Part shown: positions 11,801-23,500 of the stretch, in pieces | Numbering within the stretch: the stretch's first letter is position 1 | Layout of the letters: each line of letters opens with the position of its first letter | From: Corella eumyota | Lineage: Eukaryota > Chordata > Ascidiacea > Phlebobranchia > Corellidae | Length of the DNA stretch: 64,000 bases | NCBI GenBank assembly: GCA_963082875.1 | Contig: OY720098.1 | Span: 6,882,001-6,946,000 of the forward strand | Direction of reading: 5' to 3' | The notes under the pieces: model-generated | The model's database searches: none | What the model saw: the letters and a program-made list of their open reading frames with translations, nothing else | What the model was told of the DNA's origin: nothing | Program-made: the position numbers and the translations under genes

Positions 11801-13316
11801 TCTACTATCACAATTGTTACAAAAGCTAAAAAACACTATAATTTATAATTAACTTTACCCTGTAATGCTGTGGAACAGTAGTAACCCCACCCTTAATTCC
11901 ATATCGTGCAACTCCATCGGTCGAATTGTACTCCATGTAATGACTCATAAAATTACTGAACGATGAAATGACCATCACGTTGTTGTTTTGATCGAACAAA
12001 ACAAGAGGTCCAGAATTTTGTCCTCCACGAATTCCTTCTGGGTGACCTTTTAAGCTGTTTTTGTTAAAAAGGTATACTTAAGTACATAGAATTTATATAA
12101 CACATAATTGCATTTATATAGTAAACATAAAACATATTTCGATAAATGAGTGGGTTTATACATACTCGTGAATAGCATATCCATAACCAAACATATCCCC
12201 AAATAAATTCAAATAACCAGTGTCACTCATGCTGTCTTGGTTACCTATCAAAAAACTTGGAAAACTGGACAGAACGTTTTCCATGTCAGAAACATTGCAA
12301 TCTTTTAAGCCTTGCGGAAAACTCTAAAAGAAAAAACTTATTTTATTTAAAGGTTTTTTTCATCATTCAACGTTATTTTTGTTTTAGTCATATGTGTTTA
12401 TAATTTATTGTACAATGGAGTAACAATACTTGAGAAAACACCACGAACTCTCCCTCGTTATAATTCAAAACCTGTGCAGACATTTGAACCTTGGAAGCAT
12501 CAGTTGTGACATAGTTATATGTTTTTCCCACATAAGTTCCAGTTGGGTCTGAACCGCTAATATCTTTTTGAGCTTAAATAAAAAATGTTTTGCATTGCTT
12601 AGGCCTAAATTAAAAACCTTGAAATTAAATTGTGATATTAGCCTTGGTTATAACTGAATGCTATATGTATTAAATGTTATTATTTTGCATTCAAGTCTTA
12701 CATGACAATTTAAGTGTTCCGTCATTAGATTTATGTAACGTTTTGGCCGATTGAAAATATACGTCTGCATTTTGTAATGTAAAATGATCGGCATTAGTTT
12801 CTGGCTGTAAAGTGTACTTTCCTGTGTCGTCAAAGGTTACTTTCATTTTCCCTGGAGAAACTGGTGCGCCTTTAAAATCAAATTATATTGTTAATTGATC
12901 AAATTCCAAGCTTAACATTTAGTTAGTAGCAACATATTTGTGATTTCAGGTGTGCTTAAAACCGTAGTTATGTTTGCGCATGGCAAACAACACAACTTCG
13001 TTTACAATTAATAATAACACGAGACAAAGTGAATGAATATAGCATACAGACGTAGAATAATTTAACATTACACATCACAACATTTTTGCACTAAAAAAAA
13101 TATCTATAGGCTACTTATTTTGTAAGTAAAATTAAAAAACGCTATAATTAGCAAAAAGTTAGTGCATTTTATAGCCTAATAAACTGTTTTAAAAAAATAA
13201 TTTAAAAAAAAAATAATTTAAAATATAGTTTTAACCTTACCTTTTTCCACAGGTATTGCATTTCCATTAACTAGACAAATGCTAAATAGCAGCAGCAACA
13301 TTTGTACTACAATCAT
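8886..13316 (-). CDS. Secreted glycoside-hydrolase-like protein (clan GH-D-like TIM barrel)
   Basis: Sixteen exons (13241-13316, 12702-12869, 12430-12572, 12166-12323, 11859-12054, 11520-11667, 11244-11436, 10986-11121, 10785-10877, 10450-10593, 10095-10308, 9799-9921, 9564-9727, 9289-9428, 9103-9229, 8886-8999) join in phase to about 778 residues. The N-terminus MIVVQMLLLLLFSICLVNG-like segment is a signal peptide. The middle third resembles the barrel of alpha-galactosidase-type enzymes: a YDSWWYYKG strand end, then PDIFPNGLK, then VVAHNRYW, then ITYEQDWLD, whose Asp is a candidate nucleophile by position. The following CMALPRQMMQS and STGPVGPGD segments look strongly conserved but I cannot assign them to a named family. 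Several N-x-S/T sequons fit secretion. Substrate unknown. The gene model is solid; the enzyme class is an inference. Confidence 0.75.
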
Positions 13317-13700
13317 TGTGCAGGTTTTAGCAAAACAAAAGTGCCTGTGCACATAAATTATTAGTTGCTAAATATTAAAAATGTAGCCACAGAAATGTTG
13401 CTTACTATTGCCTCCCATCGACCAAAACAATCTGTAAAATTATTTTTGTGTGTTACAACATAAGATGTTTATAATATGGTCTTTGTAATTGTACATAACA
13501 ATTTTAATAAAATTTACAGTTTTAATTAGGATTTAGTGTTCGTTAATTCCTTAAATATAAATTATCATAGTATGTGTCAGAATGGTTTTAGCTTTTGTGG
13601 CGCAATCTATTGTATACGAAACACTAAACCTCATTGGCTGCGGCTTGTAATAAGTATACATAAACAAGTGTTGAAATAAATAACAATTGTATTTCGCCAT
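13317..13700. other. Spacer between head-to-head genes
   Basis: Separates the minus-strand hydrolase-like gene from the plus-strand small-protein cluster. Must hold the hydrolase promoter. No coding signal seen. Confidence 0.4.
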
Positions 13701-13944
13701 CAAAAACACCATGTTAAAACAATGCCGCATTATATTCGTATCTGTATTGACTGAGCCCTAATAAAATGATCACGCCATGTAGTTACGACTTTACAAAGTT
13801 TAATGGAAAAGTACTGGTATGTCAAAAACACCGTGTTAAAACAATGCCGCATTATATTCGTATCTGTATTGACTGAGCCCTAATAAAATGATCACGCCAT
13901 GTAGTTACGACTTTACAAAGTTTAATGGAAAAGTACTGGTATGT
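13701..13944 (+). repeat. 122-bp tandem duplication upstream of small-protein gene 1
   Basis: Two nearly identical copies, 13701-13822 and 13823-13944, differ at about one base (CACCATG against CACCGTG). Each carries GAGCCCTAATAAAA and GGAAAAGTACTGG, motifs that recur upstream of small-protein gene 2. The high identity points to a recent event. It lies about 80 bp upstream of the conserved core promoter. Confidence 0.95.
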
Positions 13945-14021
13945 TTTTAAATCACCAATTTATGATGTGTTGTTCTTTATAACGCAATAGTTGACTTTTT
14001 GTTGCAATATTTTAACCGAAT

Positions 14022-14075
14022 GGGAATTCACCTAATTCGATCGAAGACTTAAGCCCGTAGATTTTCTTATAAAAG
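14022..14075 (+). promoter_or_regulatory. Core promoter of small-protein gene 1
   Basis: GGGAATTCACC followed by an ATTCGATCGAAG segment at 14022-14046, then after 22 bp TATAAAAG at 14068-14075. The same arrangement with almost the same spacing recurs before genes 2 and 3. A noncoding first exon probably begins about 30 bp after the TATA box and ends at a donor near 14165. Confidence 0.75.
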
Positions 14076-14292
14076 AATGAGATTTGGTGGCAAAACTTAT
14101 TCTCGATTTTGAACTGAAAACTATTTTTAAGAAATTAAAGTTACTGCAACAAACGTTTGTCAAAGTAGGTAAACTGTTGAATTGTGAAATAAATTTGCAC
14201 CCTTGCCTAAGTTTTTAATTTGTAAAAATTGCTTTTGTTTAAGTATCTAAATTTAACTTAAAATAACAAAAAACAATTTTGTAGTTTTCAAA

Positions 14293-14803
14293 ATGAACCC
14301 AAACAACGACAACAAATCTAACCAATGCAATCCCAACAACGCTAAGTAAGTATAACACTAAACTCAATAAATAAAACAAAAAAAAGAATACACATTGTTT
14401 TTTATATATTTTATAATTAGTAAGTCCATTAATGTTATAAATTGGTTTACTAGATTAAGTTATGTGTTATATAATATTATTTTTTTATTTAGCTACCAGG
14501 GACACAAATCCGGTTATGGTGGAACTGGTACAAAGAGTGATTTGAACAATCACTCGAACCAAATGAATTCCAACAATCCCAGGTAAACAGTTAATTAAAA
14601 AGATGTTACATTGACAGAAATTATGTCATGTAATCGAAAATAACTAATATTACATAATTAATTTATTATTTTACCTTATTAAAATTTAAACAAACTGTCA
14701 CTGCGATAGTTTATTACAATATTAAACGGAAATAAAACCTTAGTATGATTATGAACCTAAAAAATGCTTTATTTAATTTATATTTTACAGATATGGAAAG
14801 TAA
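14293..14803 (+). CDS. Small Asn-rich protein, gene 1 of 3 (51 aa)
   Basis: Coding exons 14293-14345, 14493-14582 and 14791-14803; a noncoding first exon lies upstream and the second exon starts at 14285. The product has an NQCNPNN block, a GYGGTGTKSDLNNH segment, a second NQMNSNN block and a C-terminal RYGK. No signal peptide or membrane segment; a single Cys; about a third of residues are Asn. Frame, intron phase and splice positions are the same in genes 2 and 3, and substitutions between them keep the frame, which shows these are real coding genes. The 3' UTR starting ACATTCAATTCAACAACC is also shared with gene 2. I do not recognise the family; small NQ-x-NPNN proteins exist in other eukaryotes as unnamed proteins, from memory only. 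Confidence 0.82.
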
Positions 14804-15401
14804 ACATTCAATTCAACAACCAGTAATAACATGTATTTGGAATGCGTAATTTAAAAAAATAAAATAAATTGTTGAAATAATACTTGTAAATTTTAATAAA
14901 CATTGCTACAAAATCCAACTTATTTAAACAGAGTATTTATTACAATTTACAGTTTGAAAATTAATATTTCTCTAAAATAATAAATTTAGTTTTAAAACAC
15001 ATTTTATTGTAATGAGGTTTTGTGACGAAAAAATTTTAAGTACTAAAACAAATTAATTGTAGCCTAAGTTTACTATCACGATAATATTTTCCCTGCTAAT
15101 AAATTTCTTTGAATTAAAATGATAATAAAAATTGCTTGGCATTGTTTAAGTCCTATAAAAATACAAAACGGTTTTATGGATGTGTAGTGTTTAAAAATAA
15201 TAAAAACCTAGCCACAAAAATTTAAGCAGTTTATCGATTAAAAAGAAAACAGTTAAAAACAAGTCGCATTTTTTTTGTGCCAAATACTATAAGATGTTTA
15301 TAAAAATACAAAATTTTAAATAAAAACAAAATTACACTTTACAAACAACAGACAATGTCCTGATACAAATATAAAAAACAGTTGTTCATTGTATTAGTGA
15401 T

Positions 15402-15465
15402 ATGTTGGTTTAGCCCTAATAAAAAAATTCACGCTATGTTGGTTTAGCCCTAATAAAAAAATTCA
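15402..15465 (+). repeat. 34-bp tandem duplication upstream of small-protein gene 2
   Basis: ATGTTGGTTTAGCCCTAATA and its continuation occur at 15402 and again at 15436. The repeated piece contains the same AGCCCTAATAAAA motif that is doubled by a different, 122-bp event upstream of gene 1. Confidence 0.9.
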
Positions 15466-15824
15466 TATCTAACTTAAAACTACAATAGAGTTCAATGGAA
15501 AAGTACTGGGTATATTTTTTGTAAATCAAAACCAAAGTTTCGTAGTGACGTCAAAGTTGAATGATGGCACAGTTAATATTTAAACGAACTACGTGCCCAA
15601 AGCAAGAAGATTAAACACTTTAAATTGCAAATAGAACTTAGTTTGCAGTTTTGTTATTACATTCAACGTCATTTTAAATAAAATAAAATGCCACCATGAA
15701 TAACCACACGATATTACATCACGAATTATGGCTTTGTATTTTTTTAATTTAATGTTAGGGAATCTACCAACATCGTAATTAGTCTACAAATAATAAATGC
15801 AAGCAGGAAATATTTTCATCGAGC

Positions 15825-15877
15825 GGGAATTCACCGAACTCGATCGAAGTCTACGCCTTTTAATTTTTCCTATAAAA
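15825..15877 (+). promoter_or_regulatory. Core promoter of small-protein gene 2
   Basis: GGGAATTCACCGAACTCG followed by ATCGAAG at 15825-15849 and TATAAAAT-type box at 15871-15877, 22 bp downstream of the element. The first exon is noncoding and ends at a GAAG|GTAAGT donor at 15962. Confidence 0.75.
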
Positions 15878-16090
15878 TAAGAAATTTGATCGTAAAAAAA
15901 CTATTCGAATTTTAAGTGATTTTTGTGAGAATTGAAAACTGTTACAGCAAACATTAGCGAAGGTAAGTGAACTTTAATATTGTTTTGCACTAAGTTTTAT
16001 TAGGTACAAATAAATATAAAATTACTTTAATATTTGTTTAAATATCTAATTTTTACCCTAAATAACAAAACAACTTTTTTAGTGTTCAAT

Positions 16091-16632
16091 ATGGACCCAA
16101 ATAACGACAACCATGCTAACCAATGCAACCCTAATAACTCCAAGTAAGTAAACAGCAAACTAAATAAAACTAATAAGACAGCATTAATTATTAATTATTA
16201 ATTAGTGTTGAAAATAAATTAGACTTTGCTAATGTGTAAGAAATGTGTTTCAATATACTATATTTTTATTTAGCTATCAGGGCTATGAATCTGGATATGG
16301 TGGAACGGGTACACAAAGTGATTTGGATAATCACGCAAATCAATTAAATCCCAACAATTCCGAGTAAGTAGAATTAAAAATATTTAGAAACACAACAACC
16401 ATTTTCTAAATTTAAAATTAGCCAGTATATTACACTACTGGATAATTGTCAAAAAGTAAGACTTGAAAAGGTCAACTACTAACATAATTTACTGTTAACC
16501 ATATTAATTTGAAATGCTAATTTATTACAATATTAATTGTGGTTTTAATAATAAACAGCTTAGTTCAAGTATAATTGCCTTTTTCAAAAACGCCTTAATC
16601 AATACTTTTTTTAAAGATATGCTGGGAAGTAA
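16091..16632 (+). CDS. Small Asn-rich protein, gene 2 of 3 (52 aa)
   Basis: Coding exons 16091-16143, 16274-16363 and 16617-16632, with the upstream noncoding exon spliced to an acceptor at 16082. The order is as in gene 1: NQCNPNN, then GYGGTGTQSDLDNH, then NQLNPNN, ending EYAGK. It is more acidic than gene 1 (D2, E in YESGY, D in LDNH). Coding exon lengths 53 and 90 match gene 1 exactly. The 3' UTR shares TGTATTTGGAATG with gene 1. Same unknown family; cytosolic or nuclear location likely because no targeting sequence is seen. Confidence 0.82.
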
Positions 16633-17945
16633 ACATTGAATTCAACAACCTATAACAAAATGTATTTGGAATGTGTAACATTAAAAATAAACTAAATCGT
16701 TGAATAATTTTTTGTAATATTCGATTGGCCAGATTAGAATATGTAACTTATACACACAAAAATATAAAAGTAATGCATTAAAAGGGTTAAAGTTTTAAAA
16801 CGCATTTATTTGAATAAAACTCACCTATAGTTTTTAAGAACATATAGTTTTTAACTTTACTTTCTCCCGAAATTTCTCATAACTTTATTGCTTTTTTGAT
16901 ATATATTTGTATACTACTACCCTACCCTAAAAAAATATCTTATTTCTATAAATACTGTATACAACATACACAAAACTCGTTTAAATTGGCATTGTGCCAC
17001 CCTTATGCAGTGTTTGTAAAATTAGGCAGTACCTGTAAAACTTATTGTTAAACGTCCGCAATTTAAATTTTACTTCAGGCAAAAGTGCAAACGATTGCAT
17101 AGCTTTATAAAGTCGCTTTACAGCGATATACAAAAATCGTTTGCCCTCTGTTTTAAAAGAATTAAAAAAAAATTTGTCACAATTAAAAAATAACACGAAG
17201 TGAATAAATTATACGCTACACACACACACTGTTTTTTTTAGAAACCGCAGAAAAAAATAATAATTAACAACAACATTTTATTACAAAAAACAAAAATTTT
17301 AAAAAATTTGTAAAAATTGTTATCTTTAAACTACAACACTTGCACTTTTAAACAAGTAAATTCAGCAACTTTTACACAATATTAGAATATTTATTTGCAA
17401 TACAAGAAAACATAAAGCAAACTTATTTAAATTGAGTTACGGAACAAAATTTAAATCTTTGCTAGGTTTATGACTCTTTACTAGCTGATAACATAAAAAA
17501 TAAACAAATTTTAATGAACGTTGTAATAAATAAAAACAGTATTCTACTATCATCAGAAAACACCGTGTTATAGTTGTTGTAAAAAACAAATCGTTTAGAT
17601 AGAGGTTCCGTATTGGTTAAACCTTAATTAAAGTTTTACCCTACTATGACATCATAAAATTTAAAAAAGAGAACTGGTTATGTTTTTAATAAAACGAAAC
17701 TAAAGTATCGAAGTGACGATAAAACTGTTAAATTTTACCGAGTTTAATATTAATAAAACTGTGCGCCTAAAGCAAAAAGATAAAACACTTTAATTATATT
17801 AAACCCTTAAAGCCGCAAATAAAACTTAGTTCAAGCTTTGTTATTAAATTTAACACCTTTTAAGTACTTAAAATATCATTTATGAATTTAATCAATTCGT
17901 CGTACAAAAGCAATTAAAATATTGTTGCAAATATTTTCACCAAAA
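16633..17945. other. Spacer between small-protein genes 2 and 3
   Basis: Contains the gene 2 3' UTR to about 16,700 and, from about 17,560, the gene 3 upstream region, which is a diverged form of the gene 1 and 2 promoters (ACACCGTGTTA, TTGGTTAAACCTTAATTAAA, GAACTGGTTATG). Between them a short minus-strand open frame at 16981-17196 has no coding support. Confidence 0.5.
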
Positions 17946-17998
17946 GGGAGTTTGCCAAACTCGATAAAAAAATATGTCTAATAATTTTTCTATAAAAG
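17946..17998 (+). promoter_or_regulatory. Core promoter of small-protein gene 3
   Basis: GGGAGTTTGCCAAACTCGAT at 17946-17965 is a diverged copy of the element before genes 1 and 2, followed by TATAAAAG at 17991-17998. Noncoding exon 1 ends at a TAAAG|GTAAGT donor at 18087. Confidence 0.7.
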
Positions 17999-18205
17999 GA
18001 AGGAATACGCTGGCAAAACATATAAGATTTTCAGCTTAGAAATATTTTTTGAAGAATTGAAAATTGCAACAATAAACGTTCATAAAGGTAAGTAACATTT
18101 TAATATTGGAATTAAATACATTATTGCTTAAAGTTTCCGGTAGAAAAAAAATTATTATAAATTTATTTAACTTTTTTTTAACTAACAACACTTTTAGTAC
18201 CCAAT

Positions 18206-19431
18206 ATGAACCCGAACAACAACAGATCTAACCAATGCAACCCTAACAATCCCAAGTAAGCAAAACAACAAACCAAATAAATGAGAGCCATAAAAAAAGC
18301 AATACACACTAATGAATGATAATTACGTTTCTATATGACATATTACATTGTTATATTACATTGTTATTAATTTATATTACATTGTTATTAATTTTTTTAA
18401 AACGTGGTTAATGGAGTTAGGGGTTTACTAGGTTAAATTATATGTATTATTATTTTTTTATTATTTATTTAGCTACCTAGGACACAAATCTGGGTACACT
18501 GGAACTGGTACAAAGAGTGATTTAAATATCCACGCAAACCAACTAAATCCCAACCATCCCAGGTATGTGTAAGTTAAAAAGCGTAAAAATTTCAAATTGG
18601 TTTGTTTGGGCCATATCTAATTTGCGATCTCCAAAATTTTAAGTACCATAAAAGTAATTAAATGTGAGCACCGTAAAAATAACAAGAACAGTTTATTTTC
18701 TTTTCGTTAATATAAAAAATACCTTTTTTAAATAAATTACAAATAACTTAGCAATTGACAAATAAATTACAAATAACTTAAAACTGTAATTTACATTGTT
18801 TCTAAAATATTTTAAAATAAGTGATTAATGTATGTTTTAATATATTTCTTATTTATAGCTTTCAAGGGAAAAAAGGTTATAGTGGAACTGGAACAAGAAG
18901 TGATTTGAACAATCACTCAAACCAGCTGAATTCCAACAATTCTAAGTATGTGATAAGCAAATAGTTGTTTTATGAATTTAAAATTAGTTTGTTTGGGCCT
19001 TGTGTAGTTTTTTAAAACTCGAGTACGACTTTTTAAAACTCAAGTACTGTCATAGTAATAAAATATGAACACTGTACAAATAACAAAAACAGTGTATTTC
19101 TTTTCGTAATTATATAAAAAATGCTTAGCATTAAAAATATAGATATATATAAAATACGTTAAAGTTTATATATTTTTCATCTAGCTTTCAAGAACAGAAA
19201 GGTTATAGTGGAACTGGTACAAGAAGTGATTTGAACAATCACTCAAGCCAACTGAATTCAAACCATCCCGAGTATGTGTTATCTAACGTCACAAATTATC
19301 ACATAAATTTGAAACAAGTTTTTTTTTACGAAACGTAGTGATTGATAATTTTCTTATATTTGAAGTTGACCTTATAATTTGCTTTCCACCATAACTACAT
19401 ATTTTCATTTTACAGATATGCTAGGAAGTGA
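18206..19431 (+). CDS. Small Asn-rich protein, gene 3 of 3, three-repeat form (109 aa)
   Basis: Coding exons 18206-18255, 18473-18562, 18859-18945, 19185-19271 and 19416-19431. The first exon and last exon match genes 1 and 2, but the middle exon is present three times, each coding GY(S/T)GTGT(K/R)SDL and an NQLN-type block. All internal introns are phase 2, so each added exon keeps the frame. The introns after the second and third copies are also similar (TTTGTTTGGGCC; CTTTTCGT followed by ATATAAAAAATRC-type sequence), so exon and intron were duplicated together. The protein ends EYARK. A longer relative of the unknown family, suggesting the repeat of about 30 residues is the functional unit. 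Confidence 0.82.
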
Positions 19432-20588
19432 ACGTCAAATTCAACCTGCAGTATAATTAACCCTTGAAATATGTTACTAATTCAACATCATTTAATGTAG
19501 TCGGAATTGAAATGTGTATCAATATAAATAATTTGTTAATATTTCTACAATTTAATTAAGCAAAACAATATATGTAATTTTTATATTTTCACAACAATAT
19601 ATGTAAATTTTAATGTTTTTTTTATATATTCCTATTTTCTACAATTTAATTAAGCAGAACAATTTATGTTATTTTTATATTTAAACTTAAATTTGTAAAA
19701 TAAGTTTTATTATAAAGTTTTAAAATTTAAAACACATTTTATTGGAATGCGATATTGTAATTTAGTTCGTAATAAAATATAACACAATATTTATTTAATT
19801 TAGGCAAGTTGCACAATATCCGTTTAACTACTTACGATAACCAGATGTTTTTAATTAAACAATTACGGCGTATGGTTATGTTTAATTTAAGGCTATCAAA
19901 AGAAAAAGCTACCACGGATAGTGCTTCATTAAAAGAAGCATAGCGTACGAATAAAATTGTTAAATAGGAATTTAATGAATGTATAAAGCTTATACATTAA
20001 ACCGTATTGAGTTATAAAATCTTTTTATATATCGTTAAAACTTGAACACCAAACATTATATCACGTTATATGTTTAACTTAAATTAGTTTGTTACTAGTT
20101 TTGATGTGTTAAAATTTTTAAAATTGTTCTGGTTTTTCATAAAATGAAACTTTTAAAAATACCCTTTTTAGTTTTTGCTAAGATAATTTTGCGTTGGACA
20201 AGTTGTCTTACTCGTTAACTTACAACGATAAAGATTTTTTAAACGTTCGCCAGTTAAATGTACTTTAGGCAAAACGCAGAAGATGTGTATAGCTTTGCAT
20301 GTCACGCCTTTGCAAAATTTGCTTGCATTTTATTTGGCAACATTTAAAAATACACTAACAATTTTGTAACAAATAAAAATAAAGCGCCCCAAATAGAGAT
20401 GCTTTATAACCAGTTTTTAAAGCCCGCATTAAAAAAGTTAAAACAATATTTCATAAATAAAAATAAATCTTAAAATTTAAAAAAAAAACTCAGGAAAAAT
20501 TATATCTGAAAATATTACCTTCTGCACTACTAACTAAGTCTTGAAGGTACTTTTGCATAACAAAAAAAATAAAACAAACTTTCACAAA
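19432..20588. other. Spacer, 3' UTR of small-protein gene 3
   Basis: Includes a diverged tandem repeat: TTCTACAATTTAATTAAGCA occurs near 19544 and again near 19636. The remainder to the transporter stop is AT-rich with no coding signal. Confidence 0.45.
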
Positions 20589-23500
20589 TTAAGTTCGTAC
20601 AAAATTTACATCTTCGCTAACAGTTGATATAATCGATTGTTTAGCTTTTATTGGTTTACGATCTTCTTGATTTTGATTTTCCATAGAATCTTCTGGCAAT
20701 GGTTTATAAATGTAATAAGCCAGACCCATTAACAAGACGTTAAATCCCTATAACAATAAACAAATTGTCAGGTTTTCTATCTTTAAATGAGTAAGCTGCA
20801 CTAAAATCTTCAAAAAATACCTTTTGACCTACTGCGAGAACAAACAAATATTTGTAAAATGGATCGTTGTCATAGAAACGACAAGTCTTGTTTTTCCCAC
20901 ATGTCGTACTCCAAATAGAACAAGAATCTTCGAATATTTGTGCGTAAATCAGTGGACCAGGAATCGCTCCAATTAAACGAATAAATGACCACTAAAATAT
21001 ATATAAAGTAAATACTTTAAAACTCAATTACACGCTATAAAAAGTTCAAGATTTAAGTTATATCACAAAACTACTAACTTGCCAACCCATTGCATAAGAT
21101 CTAAACTTATAAGGAACCACTCTTAATGTGGCTTGTATTTCTGGTGCCCGTGTAAAAAACGCTGCTAGAATGAAGAAAAATATTACAGCAAGAAACGCTG
21201 AAAATAATGAACAATCGCTCGTACATGACCCAACGGTAGCGTTTCCAGCGACCGCTAGGTCTTGATCAAGAGCAGAAGAAACACAACTGCAGTTAACAAA
21301 AACCTAAAATAAAAGAAAAAAGATTCAAACTGATTTTGTTATAAAATATATTTTAGTTTGTTAAAAATATATATAAAAAATTACAGTATAATGACTTGAT
21401 GATTAATTTTGTTTTTATATTACATCACTTACATTATCGACTGCATCTAATTGGCATCCTGCATAACAGGGTGAAAAATACATTTCCCCATTACTGCCAC
21501 ATATTGGCAAAAAACTATCTTGATTACATGTACAAGATTGAAGACACTTTTCATTAAGACTGTCGTTTGTAAAAATTGTGGAATTATTTGTAGAAGTACG
21601 TACAAATTCTAAATAAAAAGTGACAATAAACTTTAATGGACAGTATTTTTGCGTTTAAATCTTATACAATTAAATACATACCTGGAATTTCACATCTAAG
21701 AAAGAACGCAGCAGCCAATGAAATAGTAATAAATGTAAACAAAATGTTTAATTTGATTATTCCATGTACTTTTAATTTAAACCTGAACACCAAGTATCCG
21801 CCCAAAACTTGACCAATCGTAGATCCAAATACAATTATAAGTCCTAAAAATGTAAATTAATTGTTATCTACAAAAATAACGTTTTTCTTTTGCTGAAAAA
21901 TTCCCAAAAAAACAACTTAAAAAAAACAAACTGAGTGTAGTAAAAGTGTTTTTAGAGTCAGCAGCATTAAATTACACTAAGAAAATTGTCGTTTCTTACA
22001 TGCAATGTCGTCTAGACAACCACAAATATGCCAAGTATGAAAATGACATCCGTTAAGCATAACATATTGCAAAAATTGTTTAAATAACAAAACACAAAGG
22101 TATAATAAGCATATATGCAAATATCTAAAGTTAATAAAACGTTATCTAAATGTATTCGGTCGTAGATTCAAATACAATAAAAATAATTACCAAAAATAAT
22201 AACTAGATATTATTTATATTTACCCATGTAAAATGAAGCGGATGAGGCTGTTTCTCCAAATCCCGATTCTAAATATTTAGGCAAAAAAATGTTAAGACCT
22301 GCTATTGAGAAAAAATCAAGGGATGCCACCAAACTAAGTAGAAGAAAAGGAACGTTTCGAAACAATAAAGATGTGTGTTGTACCAAAGAGTGCATGTCGC
22401 TACAAAACAAGAATGTTAAAAACATTTAATAATACATACTAACTTATAAAACAAAATAAATCTTGAATATCAAAAAAATTAATTTTTTTCTTACTTTCCG
22501 TAATAATGATGCTGATTTTCTCCCGGGGTTTGATGTCTTTCTCTCTCCCTTTCCTCTTCATTTTGCTCCTTGATTTTCCTTGGAAGCATAAGAATTGGAA
22601 CGGATGAAAGAAGAGCAAGCCCACCAAAGATTAAAAAACCCAGCCACCAAGATCCGACCCAAAGAGGATTGTTCTCGGGATTAGAGCTAAAAGTAATCAA
22701 CGTAATTTGTGTCAACAACAAATCAAAATGTAAAAAAATGCTCAACAGAAAGGAATACGTCACTAACCTTTGATTTAGAAAAGTGTCAAGGCGCAGGGTT
22801 AATCCCCCAATAAAAAATCCTACACCACTGCCAAGAAAAGTTGATGAAAAAAAAATACCTGAAATTAAAAACATCTTTTTAAATTAATATCTTAGTCTAA
22901 AAAAAGTAGGCCTAATAAGATTTATGGCTAACATTTGATAATTTGTTTTTTTCTTTTTCAATTTGGTAACGATTGCGTTATTTTTAATCTTTAATTCAAA
23001 AGAATATTGATATCATACTCTTAAAAGCAATCGCTTATATCCACCTGAAAATTTAGCAACATTAACGGTTGGGTGCAAAAGGTTAATATTACTCGAACCA
23101 GACACAAGCTATACTCACGGAACTGTGAACAATTTACAGTATCAATTGCTTAGCTCTGAGCTTTTGTTTTAACCAATAACTCGAAGCGCACATATTTAGA
23201 GCAAGACTATTTTTATTCCCACGTACCATTGAAAAGTGCTGATTTTGCTTGGTTTGCGTTTTCGTCCAAATAGGCAACTGCCAGGGTAAATAAAGGCACA
23301 CATGCGATCCCATTGAGTGCGTGAAATACAATAAAGTAATATCTAAACATAAAGCTTTAAGTAATATTTTTATTACTTAATTCTTACAATTTTAGAATAA
23401 TAAATTAAGGATTCGATAAGTTTTTATTGAGCCTTCATGCTCATTGAAGCCAAATAATACAAACACCGGAATGAATAGTCTTAAATGATTACATTAAATT

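Noticed and set aside
16981-17196. 71-residue minus-strand open frame
   Set aside because: No family motif, composition of AT-rich noncoding DNA, no conserved counterpart near the other small-protein genes.
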